Shown here in pieces: positions 5,124-5,873 of a stretch of 5,873 nucleotides of DNA (position 1 is the first letter of the stretch; every line of letters starts with the position of its first letter). The position numbers and the translations under genes are program-made. The stretch spans positions 1-5,873 of the forward strand of contig JAUXDV010000132.1 of NCBI GenBank assembly GCA_030620735.1. The letters run 5' to 3'. The DNA comes from Gammaproteobacteria bacterium (GTDB lineage: Bacteria > Pseudomonadota > Gammaproteobacteria > Chromatiales > Chromatiaceae). The notes below the pieces were generated by a model. That model searched no databases, was not told the origin of the DNA, and was given only the letters and a program-made list of their open reading frames with translations.

Positions 5124-5702
5124 ATGTTGCTGATGATAGATAATTATGACTCCTTTACGTTCAACCTGGTGCAGTATTTTGGTGAGCTGGGTGCCGATGT
5201 CCTGGTGCGTCGCAATGATGAAATCAGCACTGATGAGATTGCCGCACTCGCCCCATCGCACCTGGTGATCTCCCCCGGTCCCTGTACGCCGGCAGAAGCG
5301 GGAATCTCGGTCGAGGCGATCAAAACTTTTGCGGGAAAAATCCCGATCCTCGGAGTGTGCCTCGGCCATCAGTCGATCGGCGTTGCATTTGGCGGCGCCA
5401 TTGTGCGCGCGGGCCAGGTGATGCATGGCAAGACTTCGCCGGTTTTTCATGCTGATGGTGGTGTTTTCTCCGGGCTGGAGAATCCATTGGTGGCCACCCG
5501 CTACCACTCGCTGGTGATCGAAAAAGCCACGCTTCCCGATGAGCTTGAGATAACGGCATGGACAGCGGATGATGAAGGTAATGTGGATGAGATCATGGGT
5601 GTGAGGCACAAGCATCTGGCAGTAGAGGGTGTACAGTTTCATCCCGAATCGATACTCACGCGCCAGGGACATCAATTGCTGCAGAATTTTCTGCAGCAGT
5701 AG
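5124..5702 (+). CDS. trpG: Anthranilate synthase component II, glutamine amidotransferase
   Basis: A 192-residue class I glutamine amidotransferase, typical TrpG/PabA length. It opens with MLLMIDNYDSFTFN and has the oxyanion-region block SPGPCTPAEAG, nucleophile loop GVCLGHQSIG with C79, HGKTSPV, YHSLV, and GVQFHPESIL with H173 and E175, so the Cys-His-Glu triad is complete. It releases ammonia from glutamine and passes it to TrpE. In many gammaproteobacteria the same protein also serves PabB in folate synthesis (pabA), and that dual role cannot be excluded. Start 5124 lies 2 bp after the trpE stop, which implies translational coupling and equal supply of the two subunits. A longer in-frame start upstream would overlap trpE and lacks homology. 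Confidence 0.95.
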   Translation: MLLMIDNYDSFTFNLVQYFGELGADVLVRRNDEISTDEIAALAPSHLVISPGPCTPAEAGISVEAIKTFAGKIPILGVCLGHQSIGVAFGGAIVRAGQVMHGKTSPVFHADGGVFSGLENPLVATRYHSLVIEKATLPDELEITAWTADDEGNVDEIMGVRHKHLAVEGVQFHPESILTRQGHQLLQNFLQQ

Positions 5703-5708
5703 AAATAA

Positions 5709-5807
5709 AAGTTAGCAGTCATCAGTTGGCAGTATGCAGCAAAAGAAAGATTGCAGTTTCTGTTCCATGTTTTTTACTGCAAACTGTCTACTGCGAACTG
5801 CCAGCTT
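5709..5807. repeat. Imperfect inverted repeat between trpG and probable trpD
   Basis: The left arm 5709-5739 matches the reverse complement of the right arm 5777-5807 at 22 of 31 positions without gaps; shared blocks include GCAGT, CAGT and TGCAG. The arms are built from a degenerate CAGTTGGCAGT-like motif, and the 37-bp centre is A/T-rich. Similar CAGTTGGCAGT/ACTGCCAACTG runs recur between genes in various gammaproteobacteria. As RNA it would form a long imperfect hairpin inside the trp message. No T-run directly follows the stem, so I do not call it a terminator. Confidence 0.6.
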
Positions 5808-5826
5808 CTATTAAAGAGGTTTTTTT

Positions 5827-5873
5827 GTGGAAATAAAAGATGCAATTCAGCGGGTGGTTGATCGAACCGATCT
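5827..5873 (+). CDS. trpD: Probable anthranilate phosphoribosyltransferase, N-terminus only
   Basis: GTG 5827 opens a frame running off the window with residues MEIKDAIQRVVDRTDL. The start is supported by AGAGGT (5815-5820) followed by a six-T spacer. The sequence resembles TrpD N-termini of the MDIKxAL..(I/L)V...DL type, and the position after trpE-trpG is the usual gammaproteobacterial order. TrpD transfers phosphoribose from PRPP to anthranilate. Only 16 residues are visible, so the call rests largely on context; the substrate-binding domains lie outside the window. Confidence 0.7.
   Translation, partial: MEIKDAIQRVVDRTD

Noticed and set aside
4986..5675. 229-residue minus-strand ORF opposite trpE/trpG
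   Set aside because: It spans the junction of two certain genes on the other strand and has no recognisable motif.

Overview
The window reads as chromosomal DNA from a sulfur-oxidising gammaproteobacterium. The evidence is a SoxB thiosulfohydrolase C-terminus, a lipid A acyltransferase (so a Gram-negative outer membrane), gammaproteobacterial-type TrpE/TrpG sequences, and intergenic regions full of short palindromic repeats of a kind familiar from Chromatiales/Thiotrichales-like genomes. The lineage is an inference; the sequence alone does not fix the genus.

Layout, left to right. (1) 1-543, + strand: the 3' end of soxB (periplasmic thiosulfate oxidation). (2) 544-786: no gene, but three repeat elements, including a perfect 17-bp palindrome and a long imperfect hairpin. 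(3) 787-1659, +: a fructosamine/ribulosamine-3-kinase family protein. (4) 1660-1959: a cluster of five related palindromes (REP/BIME-like), then a candidate promoter. (5) 1960-2397, +: a low-molecular-weight protein tyrosine phosphatase. (6) 2433-3341, - strand: an LpxL/HtrB-type lipid A acyltransferase, convergent with the phosphatase across a small hairpin. (7) 3342-3618: divergent intergenic region with a possible transcription attenuator (17-codon ORF with a Trp codon next to its stop, a 9-bp hairpin, then eight Ts). (8) 3619-5121, +: trpE, and 5124-5702, +: trpG, separated by 2 bp. (9) 5703-5826: a diverged inverted repeat. (10) 5827-end, +: the first codons of a probable trpD.

How the genes work together. 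TrpE and TrpG form anthranilate synthase, and the probable TrpD takes the next step of tryptophan synthesis, so 3619 onward is the head of a trp operon. The sugar-amine kinase and the phosphatase belong to two families that have been linked in protein deglycation (the kinase acting on ketoamine adducts, the phosphatase on phosphorylated ribulosamines), although here they are separated by 300 bp of repeats and the phosphatase seems to have its own promoter. soxB and the acyltransferase show no functional tie to their neighbours.

I see no mobile element with a transposase, CRISPR array, tRNA or rRNA, and no convincing new multi-gene system. The points most worth following up are the trp leader structure, the kinase/phosphatase pairing and the orientation pattern of the palindrome cluster.
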